Source: JBHIBA01 sp046758845
Lineage (GTDB): Bacteria > UBA8248 > JACPRG01 > G963555815
Assembly: GCA_046758845.1 (NCBI GenBank)
Contig: JBHIBA010000080.1
Span: 1 to 15,739, forward strand
Direction: 5' to 3'
DNA: 15,739 nt
Shown piece by piece: positions 8,796 through 15,498 of this stretch. Position 1 is the first letter of the stretch. The number at the start of each line of letters is the position of its first letter. The notes under the pieces are model-generated. The model saw nothing but the letters and a program-made list of their open reading frames with translations, ran no database searches and was not told where the DNA came from. Both the position numbers and the translations under genes were made by a program.

Positions 8796-10208
8796 ATGGC
8801 TCAAGGAAGAATCACGCAGATCATCGGCCCTGTGGTGGACGTTGAGTTCGCGCCGGGCCAGCTTCCGGAAATCAGAAATGCGCTGAAAGTCCTCAGGACA
8901 GACGGGGGCGATGGCGAACAAAAGGAGGTCGTCGTCGAGGTCGCCCAGCACCTGGGTGAGAGCGCCGTCCGCGCCGTCAGCATGGAGCCCACCGACGGCC
9001 TCGTTCGGGGGATGCCGGTGGAAGACACCGGTCAATCCATCAGCGTGCCGGTCGGAAGGGAGGCGCTCGGGCGCATCCTGAACGTCATCGGTCAGCCGGT
9101 GGACAACGGGCCGCCCGTTGAGGCCAAGCAACGCTACCCCATCCATCGGCCGGCCCCCAGCTTGGAGGACCAGAGCACCTCGACGGAGATGTTCGAGACC
9201 GGCATCAAGGTTGTCGACCTCCTCGAGCCCTACACGAAGGGCGGAAAGACGGGGCTATTCGGCGGCGCCGGCGTCGGCAAGACGGTCATCATCATGGAGC
9301 TCATCCGCAACATCGCGGCCGAGCACCAGGGGATCGCCGTCTTCGCCGGCGTGGGCGAGCGCACCCGCGAGGGCAACGACCTGTATCTGGAAATGAAGGA
9401 GTCCGGGGTGCTCGAACGCACGGCCCTGATCTACGGCCAGATGACCGAGCCTCCCGGCGCACGGCAAAGGGTGGGATTGACGGGCCTGACGGTGGCGGAA
9501 TACTTCCGCGACGAGGAAGGGCTGGACGTCCTCCTCTTCATCGACAACATCTTCCGGTTCACGCAGGCGGGATCGGAGGTGTCGGCGCTCCTGGGACGAA
9601 TGCCCTCGGCCGTCGGTTATCAGCCGACACTCGCGACCGAGATGGGAGAGCTCCAGGAGCGGATCACCTCCACCAAGAAGGGGTCCATCACGTCGGTCCA
9701 GGCCATCTACGTCCCGGCTGACGACCTGACCGATCCCGCGCCGGCTGCGGCGTTCGCCCACTTGGACGCGACGACGGTTCTCTCCCGGCAGATCGTCGAG
9801 CTGGGGATCTACCCGGCCGTGGACCCGCTCGATTCGACCTCTCGCATCCTGGACCCGCGCATCGTGGGGGAGGAGCACTACTCCATCGCCCGCGCGGTCC
9901 AGCTGATTCTCCAACGCTACAAAGACCTCCAGGACATCATCGCCATCCTCGGGATGGACGAGCTCTCCGAAGAGGATAAGGTCATCGTAGGGCGCGCCCG
10001 GAAGATCCAACGTTTCTTCTCCCAGCCGTTCCATGTGGCCGAGGCGTTTACCGGGAGGCGGGGGAAGTACGTCCCCGTGAAGGACACCATTGCCGGATTC
10101 AAAGATCTGGTCGAGGGGAAACTGGACCACATTCCTGAGCAGGCCTTCTACATGGTCGGCAACCTGGATGAGGCCCTGGAGCAGGCGGAGAAAATGAGGG
10201 CGGCCTGA
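8796..10208 (+). CDS. atpD: F-type ATP synthase subunit beta (catalytic)
   Basis: Catalytic subunit of F1. The 470-residue product is full length and canonical: the N-terminal barrel starting GRITQIIGPVVDVEF, P-loop GGAGVGKT at residues 156-163, the catalytic-glutamate segment GVGERTREGNDLY, the Walker B region VLLFIDNIFRFTQAGSEVSALLGRMPS (a segment read in parts), LDATTVLSRQIVELGIYPAVDPLDS, and the DELSEED motif that contacts gamma and epsilon. It starts at ATG 8796 with GGAGAG eight nt upstream. It is separated from gamma by the unusual gap at 8511-8795 and followed closely by epsilon. Confidence 0.98.
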   Translation: MAQGRITQIIGPVVDVEFAPGQLPEIRNALKVLRTDGGDGEQKEVVVEVAQHLGESAVRAVSMEPTDGLVRGMPVEDTGQSISVPVGREALGRILNVIGQPVDNGPPVEAKQRYPIHRPAPSLEDQSTSTEMFETGIKVVDLLEPYTKGGKTGLFGGAGVGKTVIIMELIRNIAAEHQGIAVFAGVGERTREGNDLYLEMKESGVLERTALIYGQMTEPPGARQRVGLTGLTVAEYFRDEEGLDVLLFIDNIFRFTQAGSEVSALLGRMPSAVGYQPTLATEMGELQERITSTKKGSITSVQAIYVPADDLTDPAPAAAFAHLDATTVLSRQIVELGIYPAVDPLDSTSRILDPRIVGEEHYSIARAVQLILQRYKDLQDIIAILGMDELSEEDKVIVGRARKIQRFFSQPFHVAEAFTGRRGKYVPVKDTIAGFKDLVEGKLDHIPEQAFYMVGNLDEALEQAEKMRAA

Positions 10209-10256
10209 TGGGCGCAGCGCCGGCGCATGAGCCTGGCCGGCCGGACGGAGATGGGA

Positions 10257-10673
10257 GTGGCTGAGCTACCCACAAGAATTCGCTTGGAGATTGTGACGCC
10301 CGTGCGCGTCGTCCTCAGCGAGGACGTGGACATGGTGACGGCCCCTGGTGCGCTGGGGGAGTTCGGCGTCCTTCCGGGCCATACCCCCATGCTCACGACC
10401 CTGACCATCGGCCTGGTGGCTTACAAGAAGGAAGGCCAGACACATGAGCTGGCCGTCAGTTGGGGTTACGCCGAGGTGGGCCCGGAGAAAGTCACCCTCC
10501 TGGCGGAGACAGCTGAGAAGGTGGAGGAGATCGACATCGAGCGGGCGGAGGCGGCCAGGCGCAGGGCGGTCGAACGCCTGACCAAACGGGATGAGGAGAT
10601 CGACCTCGACCGCGCAATGGAAGCGATGGAAAGGGCGGCCCTCCGCCTCAGGGTTGCCGGCAAACAAAATTAA
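10257..10673 (+). CDS. atpC: F-type ATP synthase subunit epsilon
   Basis: Rotor subunit that couples gamma to the c-ring and can inhibit ATPase activity. The predicted product of 138 residues starts at GTG 10257, six nt after GGAG (10247-10250). ATG 10227 would add ten residues but has no ribosome binding site, and ATG 10251 directly abuts the GGAG. The N-terminal beta-sandwich is clear (IRLEIVTPVRVVLSEDVDMV, GEFGVLPGHTPMLTTL, AVSWGYAEVGPEKVTLLAE). The C-terminal two-helix arm follows (IDIERAEAARRRAVERL onward). Length fits. It is the last gene of the ATP synthase cluster, followed by a terminator-like hairpin. Confidence 0.94.
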   Translation: MAELPTRIRLEIVTPVRVVLSEDVDMVTAPGALGEFGVLPGHTPMLTTLTIGLVAYKKEGQTHELAVSWGYAEVGPEKVTLLAETAEKVEEIDIERAEAARRRAVERLTKRDEEIDLDRAMEAMERAALRLRVAGKQN

Positions 10674-10686
10674 CATATCCCCCCAC

Positions 10687-10717
10687 GCCCGCCGGGTAGG
10701 CGGGCAAAGCGCTTTTT
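10687..10717 (+). terminator. Probable terminator after epsilon
   Basis: GCCCGCC (10687-10693) and GGCGGGC (10699-10705) form a perfect seven-base-pair stem with a five-base loop, fourteen bases after the epsilon stop. The run of five T (10713-10717) begins seven bases after the stem, further than in a classic intrinsic terminator, so termination may be partial. Confidence 0.45.
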
Positions 10718-10751
10718 GCTGATTTCGAGTCAGTCATCTGAGCGGCTCTCT

Positions 10752-11546
10752 ATGATTTCCCCCTTGCCTGTGGCGCCGCATTGCGGTGCGACCCTTCGGC
10801 TCGAGCCGGGGCCTCGAGGCTACAGGTACAACCTGGACGCCTTCCTCCTCGCGGAATTCGCCGATCTTCCCGGACAAACCCTGGTCGCGGACCTGGGGAC
10901 CGGCAGCGGCGTCGTGGGTGTCCTGCTGGCCCTCAGGTACCCGCAGCTTCGTGTCGTGGGGATTGACCTCCAATGGGACCTTCTGCGCCTGGCCGCCGAC
11001 AACGCGAGAAACAGCGGCTTGGCGGGGCGTTTCAAGGGCGTTCGTGCGGACCTGCGACAGACGAGGGCGTGGGCGCGACCGGGACGCTTCCACGCCGCCG
11101 TCATCAATCCTCCCTACCGCAAGGTGGGCACAGGCCGTTTGAGCCCCGACCCCGCCCGGGCCATGGCGAGACACGAGGTGACGCTGGACCTGCCCGCGTG
11201 GCTCGAAGCCGCCCGTCACCTGATCGCCCCGGGGGGCCGGCTGTTTGTGACGCATCTGGCCGAGCGGGAGGATGAGGTCGTCCGGCGGATGGGGGAAAAG
11301 GGTTTTGTTTTGTGGAAAATCCGGCGCGTTCATCCCTTTGAGGGAACTCCGCCCTCCACCGTCCTCCTGGAGGCCCGTCGTGAGGGTGTGAATCCAGGTA
11401 ATTCTTCCGAGCGGAGGAGTTCCCTCGGGCCGGGGAATTCTCCCCAGGAGGTCCCGCCCCTGATTGTTTACCGGGAGCCGGGGTTGTACACTGAAGAGAT
11501 CCGGGGCATGTACAAGGGCTTTGAACTCGAAATGCTGGGTGGCTAA
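10752..11546 (+). CDS. TrmN6/YfiC-type N6-adenine methyltransferase, probably acting on tRNA
   Basis: Class I SAM-dependent methyltransferase of 264 residues. It has the SAM-binding motif DLGTGSG at 47-53, the acidic strand end VVGIDLQ near 68-74, and the N6-adenine catalytic motif NPPY at 119-122, followed by the TrmN6-type block with DPARAMARHE. The early RYNLDAFLLAEFA segment also fits TrmN6, which methylates A37 of tRNA-Val in E. coli (family knowledge); the exact target here is inferred. The C-terminal half has a variable insert at about 215-235 before the closing EPGLYTEEIRGMY. ATG 10752 is preferred; an in-frame TTG at 10716 lies in the T tract after epsilon. No strong ribosome binding site is seen. 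The nitrilase-like gene follows after about 50 nt. Confidence 0.85.
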   Translation: MISPLPVAPHCGATLRLEPGPRGYRYNLDAFLLAEFADLPGQTLVADLGTGSGVVGVLLALRYPQLRVVGIDLQWDLLRLAADNARNSGLAGRFKGVRADLRQTRAWARPGRFHAAVINPPYRKVGTGRLSPDPARAMARHEVTLDLPAWLEAARHLIAPGGRLFVTHLAEREDEVVRRMGEKGFVLWKIRRVHPFEGTPPSTVLLEARREGVNPGNSSERRSSLGPGNSPQEVPPLIVYREPGLYTEEIRGMYKGFELEMLGG

Positions 11547-11593
11547 GCTCCGGGCATGGAATGGGCCACCCGGAGAGAGCGGTCTGTCGTCAG

Positions 11594-12475
11594 ATGATGG
11601 AAATCGGGGTGGCAATCGCCCAGATCAACCCCACGTTGGGAAACCTCGACCGCAACGTGGAGATCTTCCGCAAGGCGGCCAAGGAGGCGGTTGATCGGGG
11701 GTCCGACCTGCTGGTTTTTCCGGAACTCGGCCTGACGGGCTACTTTCTCAAGGACATGGTCCCGTCTGTGGCGCAGCCGCTTGACTCCAAGCTGGTGCAG
11801 GAGGTCCGCCGGGCCAGCCGAAAAATCTCCATCGTCGTCGGGCTGGTCGAAGAGTCGCCAGATTACTTTTTCTACAACTCCGTTCTCTACGTGGAAAAGG
11901 GGGAGATTGTTCACGTCCACCGGAAGGTTTACCTCCCGACGTACGGGATCTTCGACGAGGAACGCTACCTCTCGCGGGGGACGAAGGTCCGGGCATTCGA
12001 TACCCGGTTCGGGCGAATGGCGATGCTGGTTTGCGAAGACGCCTGGCACCCTTCGACCGTTTACATCGCCTCCCAGGCGGGGGCGCAAATTCTTCTCTTG
12101 CCGGCCTCGAGTCCCGGCAGAGGCGTCCAGAAGGGCAAGAAGCTGGCCATCAGCGAGACCTGGGAAAGCATGGTTCGCGTCTACGCGAGCCTTTTCATGC
12201 AGTTTTGCGTATTCGTGAACCGCGTGGGCTATGAGGACGGCATCAACTTCTGGGGCGGCTCGGAAGTGGTGAGCCCCGTCGGGAAGCAAGTCGTCAAGGC
12301 CCCCTACTTTGAGGAGGCGTTTGTCGAGGCGAAACTCGACCTGGCGGAAGTTCGGCGGGCGCGCGTCGCCTCTCCCCTGCTGGGGGATGAGGACCTGAAC
12401 CTGACGATTCAGGAACTGCTGAACTTGCGCAGATTGCGCGAAAATGGACACACAGAGAACGATGCCAGCGACTAG
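11594..12475 (+). CDS. Nitrilase-superfamily amidohydrolase, probable glutaminase partner of NAD+ synthetase
   Basis: A 293-residue carbon-nitrogen hydrolase with the complete catalytic triad: Glu44 in FPELGLTGY, Lys111 in HRKVYLP and Cys147 in LVCEDAWHP. The context VYLPTYGIFDEERYLSRG and CEDAW closely resembles the glutaminase domain of glutamine-dependent NAD+ synthetases. Its last 32 nt overlap the start of the NadE frame. The natural reading is that the two proteins together do what the fused two-domain enzyme does, with glutamine-derived ammonia passing to NadE; this is inference, and an N-carbamoylputrescine or omega-amidase-like activity remains possible. Start: the tandem ATGs at 11594/11597 match the family N-terminus (IGVAIAQINPTLGNLDRN), with GGAGAGAG (11572-11579) upstream. 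ATG 11561 would add eleven atypical residues. Confidence 0.88.
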   Translation: MMEIGVAIAQINPTLGNLDRNVEIFRKAAKEAVDRGSDLLVFPELGLTGYFLKDMVPSVAQPLDSKLVQEVRRASRKISIVVGLVEESPDYFFYNSVLYVEKGEIVHVHRKVYLPTYGIFDEERYLSRGTKVRAFDTRFGRMAMLVCEDAWHPSTVYIASQAGAQILLLPASSPGRGVQKGKKLAISETWESMVRVYASLFMQFCVFVNRVGYEDGINFWGGSEVVSPVGKQVVKAPYFEEAFVEAKLDLAEVRRARVASPLLGDEDLNLTIQELLNLRRLRENGHTENDASD

Positions 12476-13406
12476 GCGGGCATCCCGCGGGAAACCCAAT
12501 GCGAGGGGAACCACGGCGGCGAGACGCGACCCGGCTCGAACCCGCCGCGCCAAACGGATCCCAGCGGCCAATCACATCCCGCCGATCCCCGAGCTTGAAG
12601 TCAACGCCCCGCTGGTGGAAAAGCTCCTCGTCGGCTTCATCGAGAACGAGGTGAGGAAGGCCGGGTTTTCCCGCGCGGTGATCGGCATTTCGGGCGGGGT
12701 GGATTCCTCTCTTTGCGCCTATCTGGCGGCCAAGGCCCTGGGGCGGGAGAACGTGACCGGTATCATCATGCCCTATCGCCTCAGCAGCTCGGAGAGCGTC
12801 GAGCACGCCCGACTGGTGGTGAAGAAGACCCGCAGTCGATCCTTGACGGTGGACATCAGCGACATGGTGGACGCCTACTTCGCCAAGTTCCCCGAGATGG
12901 ATGTGACGCGTAAGGGCAACAAGATGGCGCGGGAGCGGATGACGATCCTCTACGACCAGTCGGCGGCTTTGGGCGCGCTGGTCTTGGGCACCAGCAACAA
13001 GTCGGAGCTCCTCCTGGGCTACGGGACGCTTTACGGCGACATGGCCCACGCCTTGAATCCCCTGGGGGATCTGTACAAGACGCAGGTTTGGCAGATAGCC
13101 GCGCACATGGGGGTGCCCGAGGAGATCGTCGGCAAGGCGGCGAGCGCCGACCTCGCCGTCGGCCAGACGGACGAGGAGGATTTGGGGTTCCGGTACGCCG
13201 AGGTGGACGTGCTGCTCTATCACCTGGTGGATCTGCGTTGCTCCCGCAAGGAGCTCCTGAGGCGGGGCTTCTCTGCCGAGTTCATTGACCGCGTGAACCG
13301 GCTGGTCCGGATGAACCAGTACAAGCGGCGCCTGCCCGTCATCGCCAAGGTCTCCAGCCGCACCATCGACCGCGACTTCCGCTACGCCAGGGACTGGGGG
13401 ATCTAG
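12444..13406 (+). CDS. nadE: NAD+ synthetase (single-domain NadE) with basic N-terminal extension
   Basis: Catalyses the last step of NAD synthesis, ATP-dependent amidation of nicotinate adenine dinucleotide. The 320-residue product has the PP-loop SGGVDSS at 83-89, MPYRLSSSESVEHARLV, and the NAD-synthetase signature GTSNKSELLLGYGTLYGD, then the substrate-binding segment ADLAVGQTDEEDLGF. The conserved fold starts at about residue 48. The preceding 45 residues are Arg/Ala/Thr-rich and low in complexity, which is unusual for the family. No later in-frame start precedes the core except ATG 12462 (six residues in), so the extension is probably translated. The start overlaps the nitrilase-like gene by 32 nt and no strong ribosome binding site is seen, consistent with translational coupling. 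Confidence 0.93.
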   Translation: MDTQRTMPATRRASRGKPNARGTTAARRDPARTRRAKRIPAANHIPPIPELEVNAPLVEKLLVGFIENEVRKAGFSRAVIGISGGVDSSLCAYLAAKALGRENVTGIIMPYRLSSSESVEHARLVVKKTRSRSLTVDISDMVDAYFAKFPEMDVTRKGNKMARERMTILYDQSAALGALVLGTSNKSELLLGYGTLYGDMAHALNPLGDLYKTQVWQIAAHMGVPEEIVGKAASADLAVGQTDEEDLGFRYAEVDVLLYHLVDLRCSRKELLRRGFSAEFIDRVNRLVRMNQYKRRLPVIAKVSSRTIDRDFRYARDWGI

Positions 13407-13451
13407 GGAGAACCCGGGGGTGTTGTGAAGGGCCGCGCCCTGCACCCACGA

Positions 13452-13488
13452 GAACTTTTGATGGTCGAAGCCCGGTCGAGGGCCCATC
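13452..13488. repeat. Hairpin repeat, copy 1
   Basis: GAACTTTTGATGG followed by a stem-loop: GATGG (13460-13464) with CCATC (13484-13488), and TCGA (13465-13468) with TCGA (13476-13479), with a 3' bulge. The first 24 bases match copy 2 (from 15672) at 19 positions. Two of the differences are paired changes that keep the stem (T-A to C-G). This indicates a structured dispersed element. It has no T tract. Confidence 0.5.
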
Positions 13489-13515
13489 GGCTCAGTCTGT
13501 GAAAGGGGGTCACCG

Positions 13516-14118
13516 ATGAAGAGGAAAGCATTGACGACGACATTTGGTCTTATCTCTGGATCTTTGCTGGCTTTTCTTGCGTTTGGGAGTTGTGCCGTCT
13601 ATGCCTCCCACGAGGGCCTGAACGTGGTTATCAATGGAGTCGCCTTGGAGCCGGCAAAGGTTCAGCTTCTCCAGGCGCTGGGCCTACGCCCGAGCGGTGG
13701 CCGCTACTGGTACGACCGGGCCTCGGGCCTTTGGGGAAAGGAAGGGGGACCGGCCATGGGGCAAACCCTCCCCGGACTTGAAGTGGGTGGGCCGCTTCGG
13801 GCAGATGCTTCCGGAGGCAACACGGGGGTCTTCATCAACGGCCGCGAGCTTCATCCTGCTGAGGTCATGTACCTGAAGCAGTGCACACCGGTTCGCCCGG
13901 GACGTTACTGGATGGTTGCCAACGGGATTGTCGGACCCGAAGGCGGTCCTCCTCAGGCGAATCTTGTGGCGCTCTGCGGTCGAGCGCAAGCTAAAGGGGG
14001 AGGCCAGACCTGGCGGAGCAAGACGACAGGCATCGGGGTGAGCAGCCAGGGAAACTTCATTGGAATCATCGGAAGGGGGGTAGGCGGGAGAAGCTGGAGC
14101 GTCACGGTCGGAGATTAG
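13516..14118 (+). CDS. Secreted protein of unknown function with two ING...GRYW...EGGP repeats
   Basis: I do not recognise a named family. The 200-residue product starts at ATG 13516, seven nt after an AAGGGGGT ribosome binding site. Residues 1-31 form a Sec-type signal peptide (Lys/Arg start, hydrophobic core, cleavage near VYA-S). Cys26 lies near the end of the core but lacks a proper lipobox. Two homologous units follow. Unit 1 (about 37-80) has INGVALEPAKVQLLQ, GGRYWYDRASG and GKEGGP. Unit 2 (about 105-146) has INGRELHPAEVMYLK, PGRYWMVANG and GPEGGP. The C-terminal third is Gly/Ser-rich without a transmembrane helix. The protein is probably exported to the periplasm or outside. It has its own ribosome binding site, stands alone between nadE and the thiamine unit, and shows no functional link to either. 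Confidence 0.8.
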   Translation: MKRKALTTTFGLISGSLLAFLAFGSCAVYASHEGLNVVINGVALEPAKVQLLQALGLRPSGGRYWYDRASGLWGKEGGPAMGQTLPGLEVGGPLRADASGGNTGVFINGRELHPAEVMYLKQCTPVRPGRYWMVANGIVGPEGGPPQANLVALCGRAQAKGGGQTWRSKTTGIGVSSQGNFIGIIGRGVGGRSWSVTVGD

Positions 14119-14149
14119 CGCACGATCGCCCAGGCGTTGAAACGTTCCC

Positions 14150-14159
14150 CTGTCGACAG
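14150..14159. promoter_or_regulatory. 10-bp palindrome CTGTCGACAG
   Basis: A perfect palindrome between the secreted protein gene and the thiamine promoter, 69 nt upstream of the -35 box. It could be an operator, but a ten-base palindrome can arise by chance. The rest of 14119-14228 holds nothing else I can name. Confidence 0.2.
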
Positions 14160-14228
14160 TTAGTGTACAGCTTCGGGGGTTCGCAAAAGTAAGGATGCAA
14201 CGCGCGAGCGGGCGAGGTGGTGAACAGG

Positions 14229-14257
14229 TTGCGGGGGGGTGTATCAAAGCGTATATT
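14229..14257 (+). promoter_or_regulatory. Promoter of the thiS-thiG unit
   Basis: TTGCGG (14229-14234, weak -35), a 17-nt spacer and TATATT (14252-14257, five of six -10 positions) in a locally AT-rich patch. The start site would fall at about 14264, only a few bases before the TPP aptamer begins at 14269, which supports the assignment. Confidence 0.6.
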
Positions 14258-14268
14258 TATTTTGTATT

Positions 14269-14355
14269 AACCGCTAGGGGTGGTTTGCTGAGAGCTGGGA
14301 GTTCCCAGCAACCCTTGGAACCTGATCGGGGTAATGCCCGCGAAGGGAAGCGGTT
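14269..14355 (+). promoter_or_regulatory. TPP (THI-box) riboswitch aptamer
   Basis: Contains the hallmark segments in the right order: GGGGTGG, GCTGAGAG, a hairpin CTGGGA/TCCCAG, ACCCTTGGAACCTGATC, GGGGTAATGCCCGCGAAGGGA. The closing P1 helix is perfect: AACCGCT (14269-14275) with AGCGGTT (14349-14355). It lies upstream of thiS and thiG, the expected targets for thiamine pyrophosphate feedback. Confidence 0.96.
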
Positions 14356-14429
14356 GAAACGGGATTTTCTCCACACACCCCAAGGTGCCCCGCTTCAACC
14401 GCGTGTCCTGAGCGGACAGGCGGTTTTTT
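14350..14429 (+). terminator. Riboswitch expression platform: antiterminator and intrinsic terminator
   Basis: GCGGTTGAA (14350-14358), which includes most of the 3' arm of P1, is perfectly complementary to TTCAACCGC (14394-14402): the antiterminator. AACCGC (14397-14402) is also complementary to GCGGTT (14420-14425). With the inner stem TGTCC (14404-14408) / GGACA (14414-14418) this forms a terminator ending in T's to 14429. TPP binding stabilises P1, frees 14394-14402 and allows the terminator. The AGGCGG (14418-14423) that serves as the thiS ribosome binding site lies in the terminator's 3' arm, so translation would be blocked too. The pairing is seen; the mechanism is inferred from known TPP switches. 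Confidence 0.85.
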
Positions 14430-14430
14430 C

Positions 14431-14658
14431 ATGGTTCAGGCAAGCGAGTCCATTTCCATCGCCGTCAACGGCGAGAGCCGAGAGGTCTCAAAGGGCCTCA
14501 CCGTCCGAGAACTGCTGGACCGCTTGGAGGTCAAAGGGCGACACGTGGCGGTCGCGCGCAACGGTGAGCTCGTCCCCCGTTCGCAGTACGAAGCGACGCG
14601 CGTGGAGTCCGGAGACCGGATCGAGATCGTCCAAGCCATCGGTGGCGGGACAGCCTGA
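14431..14658 (+). CDS. thiS: Sulfur carrier protein ThiS
   Basis: Small ubiquitin-fold protein that carries sulfur as a C-terminal thiocarboxylate for thiazole synthesis by ThiG. The 75 residues show the fold's pattern: ISIAVNGESREVSKGLTVRELLDRL, then VAVARNGELVPRSQYEAT and GDRIEIVQAIGGG. The expected C-terminal Gly-Gly is present (71-73), but it is followed by Thr-Ala before the stop, whereas a functional ThiS needs a free terminal Gly-Gly. Either the tail is trimmed or the carrier is atypical. The start ATG at 14431 follows AGGCGG (14418-14423) by seven nt and sits directly after the riboswitch terminator. ThiG follows after 60 nt, so both are under TPP control. Confidence 0.93.
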   Translation: MVQASESISIAVNGESREVSKGLTVRELLDRLEVKGRHVAVARNGELVPRSQYEATRVESGDRIEIVQAIGGGTA

Positions 14659-14718
14659 ACCGGCACGTCCGGACCCCAGTCTCCCCGGCTGCGACCGACA
14701 CCGCTTTAGGAGGAGTGG

Positions 14719-15498
14719 ATGATGCCATCGACCTACCAGTTGGGCGGGAAGACCTACTCCTCCCGGCTGATCGTCGGAAGCGGCAAGTACGAGTCGTTCG
14801 AGCAGACCAGGCTCGCCACCGAGGCCAGCGGGGCCGAGATCATCACCGTTGCCATCCGCCGGGTGAACCTGGATTCGAGAAAAGGCGAATCCCTCCTGGA
14901 TTACATCGACCCGAAGAAGTACACCATCCTGCCCAACTCGGCCGGGTGCTACACGGTGGACGAAGCCGTCCTCACCTGCCGTCTGGCCTGCGAGCTCCTG
15001 GGCGTTGACATGATCAAGCTGGAGGTCATCGGGGACGCAAAGACCCTCTTCCCCGACAACGAGAAGACCTTCGAGGCGGCCAAGATTCTGGTGAAGGAGG
15101 GCTTTGTCGTCCTGCCCTACTGTATCGACGACCCCATCGTCTGCGGGAAACTGGAGGAAGTTGGCTGCGCCGCGGTCATGCCCCTGGCCGCGCCCATCGG
15201 CTCCGGCCTCGGCATTCGCAATCCGCATAACCTCCAAATCATCCTCGAGAACGCCAACGTCCCGGTCATCGTGGATGCGGGCGTGGGGACAGCCTCCGAT
15301 GCGTCCATCGCCATGGAACTGGGTTGCACGGCGGTTTTGATGAATACGGCGATTGCCGGGGCGCAAGACCCCGTCAAGATGGCGAGGGCCATGCGGCTGT
15401 CCGTTGAGGCGGGCCGGTTGGCCTACGAGGCAGGTCGCGTCCCCAAGAAACTCTACGCCACCGCTTCGAGCCCGCTGGAGGGCGTCGTTCGGGTGTAA
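14719..15498 (+). CDS. thiG: Thiazole synthase ThiG
   Basis: Forms the thiazole phosphate ring from 1-deoxy-D-xylulose 5-phosphate, dehydroglycine and ThiS thiocarboxylate in the cytoplasm. The 259-residue TIM-barrel protein is full length. The N-terminus has SRLIVGSGKY; LPNSAGCYTVDEAV follows. The Schiff-base lysine is Lys100 in IKLEVIGDAKTLFPD. The phosphate-binding end has GSGLGIRNPHNLQII, VDAGVGTASDAS and MNTAIAGAQDPVKMARAM. Two adjacent ATGs (14719 and 14722) follow a strong AGGAGG (14708-14713); spacing slightly favours the second. The dehydroglycine source (ThiH or ThiO) is not in the window and may lie downstream or elsewhere. Confidence 0.97.
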   Translation: MMPSTYQLGGKTYSSRLIVGSGKYESFEQTRLATEASGAEIITVAIRRVNLDSRKGESLLDYIDPKKYTILPNSAGCYTVDEAVLTCRLACELLGVDMIKLEVIGDAKTLFPDNEKTFEAAKILVKEGFVVLPYCIDDPIVCGKLEEVGCAAVMPLAAPIGSGLGIRNPHNLQIILENANVPVIVDAGVGTASDASIAMELGCTAVLMNTAIAGAQDPVKMARAMRLSVEAGRLAYEAGRVPKKLYATASSPLEGVVRV

